Source: Streptomyces sp. NBC_00878 (GTDB lineage: Bacteria; Actinomycetota; Actinomycetes; Streptomycetales; Streptomycetaceae). From it: 64,000 nt of DNA. The DNA lies in assembly GCF_026341515.1 (NCBI RefSeq), contig NZ_JAPEOK010000001.1, forward strand, positions 9,424,001 through 9,488,000, given 5' to 3'. The position numbers and the translations under genes were made by a program. This document shows positions 18,876 through 27,773 of this stretch, in pieces (position 1 is the stretch's first letter; each line of letters begins with the position of its first letter). The notes beneath the pieces were generated by a model, which did not search any database, was not told the DNA's origin, and saw only the letters and a program-made list of their open reading frames with translations.

Positions 18876-19188
18876 GTCTATGTCCCGTTCCTCTGTGTCG
18901 GCGCAGTGCGGTGCACGGGTGTGGACGACACCAGAGTGGCCAGTGGGAGCGGTGTGCCGATGCGGAACGGTGGCCGCGTCAGACTCTCGTAAGACGGTCC
19001 TGGTGGCAGGGCGACAGGGCTTCCTGGCGGTGGGCAGGCGACGAAACTTCCTCGCCGGGCGCGGGTTCTCGTGCCCGGCAAGCCTTGTGTTCGTGAATCA
19101 CCGAGTCACTCGGTCTGAGGACGGCAAGCGCCTTACGGAACTCTTACGCGGCCGTTTCGGATGCCCTCGCGCACCTACGCTCGCAGGC
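18876..19188. other. divergent intergenic region with repeated motif
   Basis: 313 bases between the beta-propeller gene (minus) and a membrane protein gene (plus). It contains motif copy A at 18976-18995 facing the beta-propeller gene. No gene is supported. Confidence 0.5.
18976..18995 (-). promoter_or_regulatory. motif copy A, TCTTACGAGA-N3-TGACGCG
   Basis: On the minus strand it reads TCTTACGAGAGTCTGACGCG, about 100-120 bases upstream of the beta-propeller start. Similarity to copy C (20845) extends for about 66 bases, ending CACTCTGGT here and AACTCTGGT there. The same ten bases occur before two other genes for exported proteins. Role unknown: promoter, operator or leader. Confidence 0.55.
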
Positions 19189-19839
19189 ATGTCGACCATC
19201 CGACGCATTGCTCTCGTCACCGCCGCCCCACTGGTCCTGGCTGCAGCGGGCATCGCGCATCCGCACGGGCTGTCCAGATCGACGGCCGCGGACTGGGCGC
19301 ACCTTCACATCGCACTGTTGCCGGTCTTTCCGCTGCTCACAGTCGGTCTCCTGGTTCCTTTGTGGCATCGGCCCCGGCTCGGGCTCGCGGGCTTTGCCAC
19401 TGTGGTGGCCTGGGCGGGTGCCTTCGTCTACGCGGCCTTCTACACCGGCCTCGACGCGGTCGCCGGCATCGCGGCCGGAACCGCGGTCGAGCACGCCAAC
19501 GCGACAGCGAGCCTCGGACCGGTCAAGCGCCCGCTCTACGACACGGGCGAGGCGCTGGGGCAGGCCGGCGCCTACGCCCTCATCGGCGCCATCGCGGCCA
19601 CCGCGGTCGCGCTGCTCGCGAAACACGGCATCCGAGTACTTCCCGGCACGGTGGTGCTCCTCGCGGCGGGCTGGTCCTTCGTCGACAGCCACATCTTCTG
19701 GCCACGCGGCGTATGGACGATGCTCGGCTTCGCCCTGGGCTTCGCGCTGCTCACCTGGGGGACCGCGGTTGAGCGACCCACCGGCGAGACCGGCGTGCTG
19801 CCCCGCCGCCCAGCGGGCGATCACGGGACTGGAGGGTGA
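19189..19839 (+). CDS. hypothetical membrane protein
   Basis: 216 residues from the ATG at 19189. Five or six hydrophobic helices: IALVTAAPLVLAAAGIA, LHIALLPVFPLLTVGLLV, LAGFATVVAWAGAFVYAAFY, GAYALIGAIAATAVALLA, VVLLAAGWSFVDSHIF and TMLGFALGFALLTWG. I do not recognise a named family. Such proteins are common next to small secreted proteins in Streptomyces. It ends just before an acetyltransferase remnant. Confidence 0.7.
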   Translation: MSTIRRIALVTAAPLVLAAAGIAHPHGLSRSTAADWAHLHIALLPVFPLLTVGLLVPLWHRPRLGLAGFATVVAWAGAFVYAAFYTGLDAVAGIAAGTAVEHANATASLGPVKRPLYDTGEALGQAGAYALIGAIAATAVALLAKHGIRVLPGTVVLLAAGWSFVDSHIFWPRGVWTMLGFALGFALLTWGTAVERPTGETGVLPRRPAGDHGTGG

Positions 19840-19965
19840 CCGTGCCACCGCCCATGCCGAACAGGTGCTGGACGTCTACCGATCCGGCATCGTGGAGGGC
19901 AACGCGACCGCCGGGACCGAGCCCCGGCTGTGGCCGCCTACGACATGACCCTGTTGTACAGCCGT
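19829..19965 (+). pseudogene. remnant of a GNAT (phosphinothricin-type) acetyltransferase
   Basis: One frame reads HAEQVLDVYRSGIVEGNA followed by TAGTEPRLW, which matches the start of PAT/Bar-type N-acetyltransferases (AEQVL.IY..GI..GNATFET.P..W). The next frame then reads AAYD, the expected continuation (W-AAYD), so one G is missing near 19933. Further downstream similarity fades and the acetyl-CoA motif is absent. Confidence 0.5.
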
Positions 19966-20148
19966 CGCCTCGGCGCCAAGGCGCGGGCGCACAGTCCTTG
20001 GCTGGATCGCCGCTCCACGCGTCTTCGACCGCTGCAGGAACTCGATACGACCAGAAGGGACATGCGGCAGGTCACTACGGTGTGGCAGCCGCAGACACTA
20101 CGCCCCGGACTACCGGCGTTGGCTGCCGGTAACTACCGACGGTCTGTG

Positions 20149-20331
20149 TCAGCTGTCGTCCTGGACGGCGAGGGCGTAGTCCGCTTCGGTGGCGGAACGG
20201 ACTGGATGGTCGGCTGGGGCAACGGTCGCCGTGGCTCGGACGGCTGCGGTCGCCAGGTATCCGCCGCCGATGACACTCAGTGGACTCGGTGCTGCGGGCT
20301 TGTGGTTGTCGCGCTCGTTGGGCCTGCTCAT
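20149..20331 (-). pseudogene. short N-terminal piece of a second beta-propeller protein
   Basis: 60 residues with a convincing ribosome binding site (GCGAGGAGTCGAGC before ATG). A proline/asparagine-rich start is followed by a weak signal-like segment (LSVIGGGYLATAAVRATATV) and then EADYALAVQDDS and a stop. The last part matches the first blade of the gene at 17626-18875 (ADHAVFVQGNEL). Motif copy B lies at the same distance upstream as copy A does there. It is most likely a truncated paralog, but a real 60-residue exported peptide is possible. Confidence 0.5.
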
Positions 20332-20426
20332 GCTCGACTCCTCGCGGTTCTGCCACCGCCACTCCGGTCCGGTGGCCAGGGGCCAGGCTTGCCGGTTCAG
20401 CAGCCTGAGTGGAGCTGGTTGGCCAT

Positions 20427-20448
20427 CGTGTCAACCTCTCGTAAGAAC
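20427..20448 (-). promoter_or_regulatory. motif copy B, TCTTACGAGA-N3-TGACACG
   Basis: On the minus strand it reads TCTTACGAGAGGTTGACACG, about 100-115 bases upstream of the 60-residue frame at 20331. The second half includes a consensus TTGACA -35 box, which suggests that the whole motif lies over a promoter. Confidence 0.55.
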
Positions 20449-20844
20449 TGGTCCGTACGCCTCCCGCTTCAACTACGTTGACCCGAACCTGCATGGTTCA
20501 CCATGCATCGGGGCCCCGTAAGCGAGCTCCGGTCTCTGGGGGTATGGATGGCGCCCCACCACCGATCAAGAAGAATGTGACGTCCTGGCGCCCTCGGGCT
20601 GCACCGCGCCGCGATACCGGCCCGACAGCCTCCTGGGACTGGCAGCCATCACGTCAGCGGCAACGGAGGCCGACCCCAGGTACGCACCTGCCCGGCGCCC
20701 TGACGTGTCACCACTGTGATCCTCCGGTGGAGCGGCGTAGTGCCACCGCACCCCTCCGAACCGCAGTCGGAGTGAGGTTGATTCCAGCGTCGCGGGCGTT
20801 GTCAACCAACCCAACCCTCCTGAAGTCGCGGCTCAGCGCGGCGA

Positions 20845-20866
20845 GTTCTTACGAGAACCTGACGCG
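20845..20866 (+). promoter_or_regulatory. motif copy C, TCTTACGAGA-N3-TGACGCG
   Basis: On the plus strand it reads TCTTACGAGAACCTGACGCG, about 270 bases upstream of the DUF1996 gene. Here the core is flanked by GTTCT...AGAAC arms. It is similar to copy A for about 66 bases. Confidence 0.55.
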
Positions 20867-21135
20867 ACGACCCAATGCCTCCGTCACAGCAGTCCCATGG
20901 GCAACTCTGGTCCCTGAACGAGACCTCGACAGAAGCGTCGAGAGCCGGAGAAACCCGCGAGTGAACAGACCAAGCAGGCCCGAGGGGCGAGAGGCGAATG
21001 CTTCCCACGACGGCCCAACCGACCCTTCGTCGGCAACGCGCCCCTCAATGGGACCACCTGGCAGGACATCGCTTTCTTCTGGTCCGACCCGCCTCCTGAA
21101 GTGGCGTTTGACCCAGAAGAGTTCGGAGGAAGAAC

Positions 21136-22656
21136 ATGCGGCGCAACACACGCAAACGATCGAAGACCACGGGCGGCAAGGCCATAGCCGCCGCTGCGGC
21201 TCTCACGCTCGGAGCAGGCGGGCTGGTGGCCGTGAACGTGTACGCCTCCGCCCACGAGACATCGGGCGACAACACCGTCAAACAGTCGCCTCAAGGCGGG
21301 ACCGGGCAAGCTGCGGCCTCGGAGGCCTCGACCATCGACTGCCCCGACGTCGGTAGCCGACTGCAGCAGGTGCCGGACCGGGCCCGGGCCGAGGTCGACA
21401 GGGAACTTGCCGCACTGGACAGCCAGGTTTCCGAGGCTTACCAGAGGCTGCAGAGTTCAACCCGGGCCATACAGCAGGACAACAGCTTCGCAAACAACGC
21501 GATCATTGTCCCCCTCAAGGACAAGCGGGCCGCGACGATCGACCGGATCTCCACTGCCATCGGCAGGGCGGGGAACAAGCCGCAGGGACTCAAGGCACTG
21601 GCCGCCTGTACGCTCCGCGCTTCCGGCAACCAGAGCGACACCGGCGGCAACCAGAACGGCCAGGAGCAGGGCCAGGAGAACGGCCAGGGACAAGAGCAGG
21701 ACAACGGGCAAGGCCAGCCCGCCAACGGCGGACAGGCAGGCAACGGGCCTGTCGCCGCCGACTTCGTCGACATCACCTCGGTGAAACCCAACGTGACACC
21801 ACCCCGAGGGTCGCAGCAGGCCTCCCGGGGGACCTTCGCCACCCAGTGCGGTGTGAACGAGAACAAGCTGTACAACACCGACAACGTCATCGTGGCGCCC
21901 GGTGTGGACAACGGCGCTCATCACACGCATGACTATGTCGGCAACCAGGCGAACGACGCGTTCGCCGACAACGACGACTTCGCGGGCGGCGAGACAACCT
22001 GCCAGAACCAGGGGGACAAGTCCTCCTACTACTGGCCGGTCCTCCGGCTGCAGGACGGCACCAAGGAATTCGACGCCGAGCAGCAGGGCGGCGGCGCCGA
22101 GGGCAACGCCGGCAAGATCCTCACCGCATCGCAGGTGACCCTGGACTACGTGGGCAACGCGAGCAGCCAGGTCGTGGCCATGCCCAAATTCCTGCGGATC
22201 ATCACCGGCGACGCCAAAGCATTCACCAACGGCACGACGAACGCCAACGCGGCGTGGAGCTGCACCGGTTTCGAGAACCGCCAGCTGACGGACAAGTACC
22301 CGATCTGTCCCGAGGGCAGCAGCCTGGTTCGGACGTCGAAGTTCCAGAGCTGCTGGGACGGCCAGAACGTCGACAGCGCCAACCACCGCGACCACGTCGC
22401 GTTCGCCGATCCGAAGACAGGCACCTGCCCGAGTGGCTTCAAGGCCGTTCCCCAGCTCGTACAGCGGCTGGTCTACGACGTGGACGCACCCAGCCTCAAC
22501 GACAGCGGCCAGTCCAGCCCGTTCTACGCGGTGGACGGCTTCCCGGAGCAGATGCACAAGCCCATCACGGACCACGGTGACTTCGTCAACGTCTTCGACG
22601 AGCAGCTGATGAGCAAGATGGTCCAGTGCATCAACACCGGCCGCCAGTGCCAGTGA
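21136..22656 (+). CDS. secreted DUF1996-domain protein
   Basis: 506 residues with an RBS (GGAGGAAGAAC) before the ATG. A basic start and hydrophobic segment ([20 protein letters not shown]) form a signal peptide. A helical region follows (about 60-165, with [17 protein letters not shown]), then a Gln/Gly/Asn-rich linker ([18 protein letters not shown], about 175-200). The C-terminal part is DUF1996 with [21 protein letters not shown] and [17 protein letters not shown]. The domain is known from fungal and actinobacterial secreted proteins; its histidines suggest metal or sugar binding, which is unproven. Motif copy C lies upstream. Confidence 0.88.
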   Translation: MRRNTRKRSKTTGGKAIAAAAALTLGAGGLVAVNVYASAHETSGDNTVKQSPQGGTGQAAASEASTIDCPDVGSRLQQVPDRARAEVDRELAALDSQVSEAYQRLQSSTRAIQQDNSFANNAIIVPLKDKRAATIDRISTAIGRAGNKPQGLKALAACTLRASGNQSDTGGNQNGQEQGQENGQGQEQDNGQGQPANGGQAGNGPVAADFVDITSVKPNVTPPRGSQQASRGTFATQCGVNENKLYNTDNVIVAPGVDNGAHHTHDYVGNQANDAFADNDDFAGGETTCQNQGDKSSYYWPVLRLQDGTKEFDAEQQGGGAEGNAGKILTASQVTLDYVGNASSQVVAMPKFLRIITGDAKAFTNGTTNANAAWSCTGFENRQLTDKYPICPEGSSLVRTSKFQSCWDGQNVDSANHRDHVAFADPKTGTCPSGFKAVPQLVQRLVYDVDAPSLNDSGQSSPFYAVDGFPEQMHKPITDHGDFVNVFDEQLMSKMVQCINTGRQCQ

Positions 22657-22806
22657 TGACCTGCCTTGAGCACCACGGTGCACGCCGCGGTCGATGGCGA
22701 GATCCGACTGCACGGTGATGCTGTCCGCACCCTGGACGAAGTCCGTAACGTCCACCGGCCTACCATCCGGTCTACGGGGATCAGGAGTTGCCGATGCTGC
22801 TTCGCG

Positions 22807-23118
22807 CTATGGGTGTGTGAACACCGCGTGCGTCAGCGCTGGGCGCGCGGAGGCGCTTCGCCGCCCGGTCGCGTGGTGGGCTGGGGTGTATCGGTGGGCG
22901 GTCTGCCGGGTGTGCTGGTCTCGCCCAGGATCACGCGCGGGGGCTGTCTGCTCCCCGGCCGTACCCTGCTCCTCCTTCACCTCATTCATTGCTCTGGCCT
23001 CCGCTTTGAGGGTGCGTGCCAGCTTGCCCGCAGAGCGGGCGAGTTCGGGCAGCTTCTTGGCGGCGAGGACGGCTATGACGACGATGAGGATGATCGCGAG
23101 CCCGCTGAGTCCGAACAT
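22807..23118 (-). CDS. TatA/MttA-like Sec-independent translocase subunit
   Basis: 103 residues: an N-terminal membrane helix (LSGLAIILIVVIAVLAAKKL), the hinge KLPELARSAGKLART and an amphipathic helix (KAEARAMNEVKEEQ), then a disordered tail. This is the TatA/B architecture. TatA normally forms the pore for folded proteins with twin-arginine signals. No tatC is adjacent, so this is an orphan extra copy. The C-terminal 50 residues are of low complexity and may be longer than in typical TatA. Confidence 0.8.
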   Translation of the reverse strand: MFGLSGLAIILIVVIAVLAAKKLPELARSAGKLARTLKAEARAMNEVKEEQGTAGEQTAPARDPGRDQHTRQTAHRYTPAHHATGRRSASARPALTHAVFTHP

Positions 23119-23182
23119 GTGGGTCCTGTCTGATGGGGCCCGGTCCGGGTACGGCCGAGGGCATCGGGCGGGGCGTCCTGGT

Positions 23183-23560
23183 CTACAGGTGGGGCGCGAT
23201 GGACGGCAGCAGGTCCTGGAAGGTGCGGCCGGTGGCGGGTTCGCCGATGGCCTTCATCTGCCAGCCGCTGCCGGCGCGCTGGATCTTGGCCATGATCTGG
23301 GCGGTGTGCTCAACGCCGCAGGTGAGTGTGTAGCGGGCCGGTTCGGCTCCTGTGGTCTCGTCGACCAGGCGGCAGAAGGCGTTTTGTACTTCGGTGAAGG
23401 TCTGGCCGGCGAAGGAGTTGAGCGTAGAGACGAGCTGGTCGACCTGCGCGGGGACGCGGGGGCCAGGTCGACGAGGACGGCTTCGTCATCTCCGGCGCTG
23501 GCCCCGCCGCTGAGGCGGACGGAGCCGTCGTCGCTGACCCGTCCGGGCTCAGCAGATGCA
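23183..23560 (-). pseudogene. TerD-family remnant, frameshifted and missing its N-terminus
   Basis: The last ~95 codons read cleanly: RVPAQVDQLVSTLNSFAGQT, VQNAFCRLVDE, then GWQMKAIGEPATGRTFQDLL to a TAG at 23183. Upstream, in a second frame, is RVSDDGSVRLSGGASAGDDE, the acidic TerD loop region, shifted by one base near 23465. The first third of the gene is gone, and beyond ~23560 the DNA belongs to a different gene on the other strand. Confidence 0.75.
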
Positions 23561-23825
23561 CACCGTCGACCACGCGATAACCCCGGCCGAGCTGGAGCGG
23601 ACGGCCGCCCGCGTTGGGTACTCCTGCTTCCCCGCCGCCGGACCGGACAAGGCCCTGCTCGGCTACCTCCACATCAAGGACACCCTCGGCATCGCCGACC
23701 GGACCAGCCCTCCCGCACAGCGCCCTGCATCCCGTCACCAAGGTCCGCATCGACACCCCGCTGGACGACACCCTCACCGCGTTGCGCGCCGACGGCAGCC
23801 ACCTGGCCGCGGGCACCGTGGTGCT
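23553..23825 (+). pseudogene. remnant of a CNNM/CorC-type CBS-domain transporter
   Basis: The plus strand reads MHTVDHAITPAELERTAARV, GYSCFPAAGPDKALLGYLHI and KDTLGIADR, then after a one-base shift near 23715 ALHPVTKVRIDTPLDDTLTA and LRADGSHLAA. This is the CBS pair of hemolysin/CNNM (TlyC-like) membrane proteins. Membrane domain and C-terminus are missing. It abuts the TerD remnant, so at least one deletion or recombination joined them. Confidence 0.75.
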
Positions 23826-23837
23826 TCGACGTGCTGG

Positions 23838-24050
23838 TCACTCGCGGTCTGACCGCCCTGTCAGGTGCAGATGCGCCCAACCAGATGCCGAGACCGTGAA
23901 CACTATGGCGTACCCCAGCACCATGCCACGTTTGAACGCGAATATGAGGGTGTCGTGGTTGATCACGACTGCCAACAAGCCGACGAAGACCAAAACCCCC
24001 AACGCCACCAGCCCGCAGATCCACTTCGCAAGGTGCCTGGCCACAGCCAT
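23838..24050 (-). CDS. small two-helix membrane protein, hypothetical
   Basis: 70 residues from the ATG at 24050 (GGAG five bases upstream). Two hydrophobic helices: WICGLVALGVLVFVGLLAVV and GMVLGYAIVFTVSASGW, with a loop NHDTLIFAFKR between and a short polar tail. No family recognised. It could start up to 33 residues earlier. Confidence 0.5.
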   Translation of the reverse strand: MAVARHLAKWICGLVALGVLVFVGLLAVVINHDTLIFAFKRGMVLGYAIVFTVSASGWAHLHLTGRSDRE

Positions 24051-24150
24051 CGGCTCCACGTGGTTCCGCTGACTCACGCCCGCTCCCGTCCGATAAACGG
24101 CCTGGCTCCCAGGCGCGATACAAGAAAGCCCGGGAGCCAGACGTCTCATG

Positions 24151-24716
24151 CGTACTGGTCAGCCTGCGAAGCGTTCCAGTTCGGGGTGACCCCCTCGACT
24201 ACTTCGCCGTCGTCCGAGGTCTCGATATGCCTCTTGCCCCCAGTGGTGGTGCCGTTGCTGGTGTTACTACCAGATGACGGTGATCGTGTAGCAGTACAGG
24301 CCTCATGGCACACACTGCACGGCCACCACCCCCAGGACGCGGGCGAGAGCGGAGCGTGCAGCGTCTCAGGCAGGGTGGCAGTGGGAGACGGACGCGCAGC
24401 CCGTACCGAAGAGCGGTACGGGCTGCCTGCATGCTGGTCCGGAACTCGGGGCGAGGCCACTGAGGTTCCGACTTGTATGGCGGTAGCGGAACGTGGTTCG
24501 GGTTGGCCGCTCGTAGCGTTTCCGTAGGGCGCCGGCTCGGATGGCTCGTGAGGTTCCTGCCGCCTTTTTGGCTGGCTCACCGGGGGTGTGCCGCCGGTCC
24601 GGCGTCCGTCTGCGGCCTGACTCAACAGAGGCGTGTCCCGGCCCGTTTGGTTCCGGAAGTCGGAGTGTCGGCCGTGGAAGTCCCTGTCGTCCCCCGACCG
24701 TTGGGAGCGCAGTGCC
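24151..24716. other. region upstream of the IS110 transposase
   Basis: No intact gene. It holds the strong hairpin at 24396-24426 and probably the left end of the IS110 element, which has no inverted repeats to mark it. A minus-strand frame ending at 24146 has a low-complexity S/T/G run and the tail GVTPNWNASQADQYA, which I do not recognise. Confidence 0.45.
24396..24426. terminator. strong 13-bp hairpin
   Basis: Arms GCAGCCCGTACCG and CGGTACGGGCTGC are perfect complements around a 5-base loop. No gene on the plus strand reads into it. It may be the orphan terminator of a lost gene or a folded target chosen by the neighbouring IS110-type element. Confidence 0.5.
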
Positions 24717-25763
24717 GTGATACTGCTCGGTGTCGATCCGCACAAGTCCACCCACACCGCTACCGCCGTGGCCCCCGAGACTCAGCAGCGGCTGGCCTCG
24801 GTGACGGTTGGAGCGAGCCTGCCGGAGTACCGGCGTCTGATGCGCTGGGCCAGGCGGTGGCCGGAGCACAAATGGGCGGTGGAGAACGCCAACGGGCTGG
24901 GGCGACACCTGACCCAGTGGCTCATCGCCCGGGGCGAGCGGGTCATCGACGTCCCCGCCTCGGCGACCAGCCGGGTGCGTGAACTCTCGCGCGGCGGCGG
25001 GCGGAAGAACGACCAAATTGACGCGGCCGCCGCCGCGACCGTGGCCTGCCTGCACGGTGACGGACGGGGAGTCGGGGCGGAGGACCACTCCACCGCGCTG
25101 GCCCTGCTCGACGAGCGGCGGGTGAACCTCACCCAGGCGCGGGTCCGCACTGTCAACCAACTGCACGCCCTGCTGCGAGACTTGCTCCCCGGTGGCGCCC
25201 CGGACCAGATGTCCGCCGACCAGGCCGCCGCCCTGCTGCGAACCGTTCGGCCCGTCGGCGCGGTGGAGAAGGTCCGCAAGGGCCTCGCCCGCGACCTGGT
25301 GGCCGAGGTCCGTACGCTGGACAAACAACTCGCGGCCAACGCCACGCGACTCCAGGCGCTCGTGGCCGCCGCGGACAGCACGCTCATGGACACCCCGGGC
25401 ATCGGCCCGGTGCTGGCCGCACGACTGATCGCCCGAGTCGGGCGGGCGAGCCGCTTCCCCACCGCCGCGGCGTTCGCGAACTACACCGGCACCGCCCCCG
25501 TGGAGATGGCCAGCGGCGACAGGGCCCGCCACCGGCTCTCCCGATCCGGAGACCGGCAGCTCAACTCCGTTCTCCACACCATCGCCGTTGTCCAGATTCG
25601 CATGCCCAACTCGCCCGGGCACACCTACTACCAGCGGAAACTCTCCGAAGGAAAGACTCCCAGGGAAGCCAAACGCTGCCTGAAACGCCGCCTGGCCGAT
25701 CATGTCTGGAAAGTCATGCTCGCCGACGAACGACGAGCCCAACCTCTTGCCGTCACGCCTTGA
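24717..25763 (+). CDS. IS110-family transposase
   Basis: 348 residues from the GTG at 24717. The N-terminal DEDD domain starts VILLGVDPHKSTHTATAVAP and continues with WAVENANGLGRHLTQWL and the KNDQIDAAAAATVACLHGDG motif. The C-terminal Transposase_20 region has LMDTPGIGPVLAARLIARVG and FANYTGTAPVEMASG with the catalytic serine region (HRLSRSGDRQLNSVLH). Full length and uninterrupted, so it could be active. IS110 elements recombine using a guide RNA from the flanking non-coding end; that RNA would lie upstream (24430-24716) or downstream (25764-25835). Confidence 0.93.
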   Translation: MILLGVDPHKSTHTATAVAPETQQRLASVTVGASLPEYRRLMRWARRWPEHKWAVENANGLGRHLTQWLIARGERVIDVPASATSRVRELSRGGGRKNDQIDAAAAATVACLHGDGRGVGAEDHSTALALLDERRVNLTQARVRTVNQLHALLRDLLPGGAPDQMSADQAAALLRTVRPVGAVEKVRKGLARDLVAEVRTLDKQLAANATRLQALVAAADSTLMDTPGIGPVLAARLIARVGRASRFPTAAAFANYTGTAPVEMASGDRARHRLSRSGDRQLNSVLHTIAVVQIRMPNSPGHTYYQRKLSEGKTPREAKRCLKRRLADHVWKVMLADERRAQPLAVTP

Positions 25764-25835
25764 CAGACACAGAGGCACCCCCGGGCCTGCATGGATCGGC
25801 ACAGCCGATCACGTTGAGGGTGCAGGGCAGAGGAG

Positions 25836-27365
25836 TCAGGCGGTCGTGACGCTCTGCTTATCCCCGGGGTTGGTGGAGCTCTGGACGCTCCGGCCCCGGA
25901 CGAAGTCTGTGAAGGAGGCGAGCTCCCGCTTGACGACGGGGGCCAGCAGGTAGAGGCCGATGATGTTGAACACCGACAGCAGGAAGAGAGCCGAGTCGGC
26001 CAGGCTAATCAGTGAGTCGAGGGAGAGCAGGGAGCCCAGAATGACGAACACGCTCCAGATGATCTTGAAGGTGATCTCGCTGGTCCTGCTCTTGCCGAAG
26101 AGGTACGTCCAGGCCTTGAGGCCGTAGTAGCCCCAGGTCAGGATTGTGGAGAAGGCGAAGAGCAGCACCGCGACAGTCAGCACGTCCGGGAACCATGGCA
26201 GCACCGTCCCGAACGCGTCGGAGGTGATGGTTACTCCGCCGATGCTTTCGCCTGCACGGGCCTCGGCCCAGCTGGCCGGGTTGGCGATGATGATGGTCAG
26301 CGCGGTCATGGTGCAGATGACGACTGTGTCGATAAACGGTTCCAGCAGGGCGACCAGACCCTCGCTCGCGGGGTGCTTGGTCTTGACCGCGGAGTGGGCG
26401 ATCGGGGCAGAGCCCAGACCGGCCTCGTTGGAGAAGGCGGCACGCTGGAAGCCGACGATCAGGGCGCCGATCACACCCCCCGTGACACCGTCGGCCTCGA
26501 ACGCGCCCTTGAAGATGGCCTGGATCGCGTCGGGCACCGCGGTGACGTTCGTCAGGATGACGACCAGGCAGGCCACGATGTACATACCGGCCATCGCCGG
26601 GACCAGTCGGCTGGTGACCGAAGCGATGGAGCGGATGCCGCCGAGCAGCACGAGGCCGACCAGTGCGGCAACCACCAGACCGAAGAGGACGGCACCGGCG
26701 GAGGAGGCCATGAAGCCGTCCTCGCCGCCGACGGTCGAGGCGATCTGCGCGTAACTCTGGTTGGCCTGGAGCAGGTTGCCGCCGAACAAGCCGAAGAAGA
26801 GGATCATGACGGAGGCGAGGACGGCAAGCACCTTGCCGAGCTTGGCGCCGCCGCTGCCGAAACGCTCGGCGAGACCCTTGGGCAGGTAGTGCATCGGGCC
26901 GCCGGACACGGTGCCGTCCGCGTGCTCTTCGCGGTACTTCACACCGAGGGTGACCTCGACGAACTTGGTGGCCATGCCGAGCAGGCCGCACAGGATCATC
27001 CAGAAGGTGGCGCCGGGGCCGCCGATGGAGACGGCGACGGCGACGCCGGCGATGTTGCCGAGGCCGACGGTGCCGGAGACGGCGGCAGTCAGCGCCTGGA
27101 AGTGGTTGACCTCGCCGGGCGAATCCTCTTCGTCGTATTTACCGCGCACCACCTTGGTGGCGAGCGCGAACTTGCGTATCTGGACGAGTCCGAACCAGGT
27201 GGTGAAGATCAGGCCGGCGACGACGAGCCAGGCGACGATGAGCGGGAGTTCGGTGTCACCGACAGGGACGGCGTAGAAGACGACCTCGCTGACTTTCTCA
27301 GCAACTGGTTCGAAGAAATCACTGACGGCGTCGTCGATGGATTGCGTGATGGAGTCGAGTGACAT
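25836..27365 (-). CDS. alanine:cation symporter (AGCS family)
   Basis: 509 residues, about ten membrane helices. Family signatures: LTAAVSGTVGLGNIAGVAVA with VSIGGPGATFWMI after it, TLGVKYREEHADGTVSGGPM, and SNEAGLGSAPIAHSA. It carries alanine or glycine in with Na+ or H+. Single gene. It ends 72 bases from the IS110 gene, facing it. The upstream region (27366-27600) is less GC-rich and probably holds its promoter. Confidence 0.95.
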   Translation of the reverse strand: MSLDSITQSIDDAVSDFFEPVAEKVSEVVFYAVPVGDTELPLIVAWLVVAGLIFTTWFGLVQIRKFALATKVVRGKYDEEDSPGEVNHFQALTAAVSGTVGLGNIAGVAVAVSIGGPGATFWMILCGLLGMATKFVEVTLGVKYREEHADGTVSGGPMHYLPKGLAERFGSGGAKLGKVLAVLASVMILFFGLFGGNLLQANQSYAQIASTVGGEDGFMASSAGAVLFGLVVAALVGLVLLGGIRSIASVTSRLVPAMAGMYIVACLVVILTNVTAVPDAIQAIFKGAFEADGVTGGVIGALIVGFQRAAFSNEAGLGSAPIAHSAVKTKHPASEGLVALLEPFIDTVVICTMTALTIIIANPASWAEARAGESIGGVTITSDAFGTVLPWFPDVLTVAVLLFAFSTILTWGYYGLKAWTYLFGKSRTSEITFKIIWSVFVILGSLLSLDSLISLADSALFLLSVFNIIGLYLLAPVVKRELASFTDFVRGRSVQSSTNPGDKQSVTTA

Positions 27366-27773
27366 CTGACTACCTCAGGGCGCGGGGACGTGCTGGCGTA
27401 CTACAGTGGAGCGGGTGTCGTGCGCACGGCGGTGGCCGGCGTCTCGACCACGGCAGGCGTGCAGCCGTGACGGAGTTGGGAAGTCTTACCACGTTCTTTA
27501 CCGATTCTTTAGTGACTCAGATCACGCAGTCCCCCCTCTGGGGTGCAATTGCCTGCGGTGGTGACTGGATCGTTATCCGGATTTGAGCGTCCCATGAGTG
27601 AACGCTCTCGGAAATGCAGTGAACAAGTCAGGACAAAATTGCCTGGACGGTCATGACGTCGGGCCTCAATCAACGTCTCTTGCAGTTGTCGAGCTGCAGA
27701 TAGGCCATGACCATCAGGATCCGCTCGAGCGGTGTAGGCGGTGGGGGGTTGCGAACGCGCGGGTATCCGCCCG
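27366..27773. other. upstream region of the AGCS gene, no gene seen
   Basis: An AT-richer stretch (27490-27560, with TTCTTTACCGATTCTTTAGT) suggests the promoter of the minus-strand symporter. No coding frame is supported before the SulP fragment. Confidence 0.45.

Larger units (their letters stand above)
20332..21135. other. 800-base region without an intact gene
   Basis: Holds motif copies B and C and a small hairpin TGCATGGT-TC-ACCATGCA at 20490-20507 beside a TTGACC box. No frame has a recognisable product. It is probably the regulatory region of both flanking genes plus remnant DNA. Confidence 0.45.

Noticed and set aside
24146..24300. Minus-strand frame with S/T/G run ending in PNWNASQADQYA
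   Set aside because: Protein-like tail but no start, RBS or recognisable family. Not enough to call a gene.
25791..25830. GATCGGC-ACA-GCCGATC hairpin between IS110 and AGCS genes
   Set aside because: Only a 7-bp stem. It could be the AGCS terminator or the IS110 right end, and nothing decides between them.
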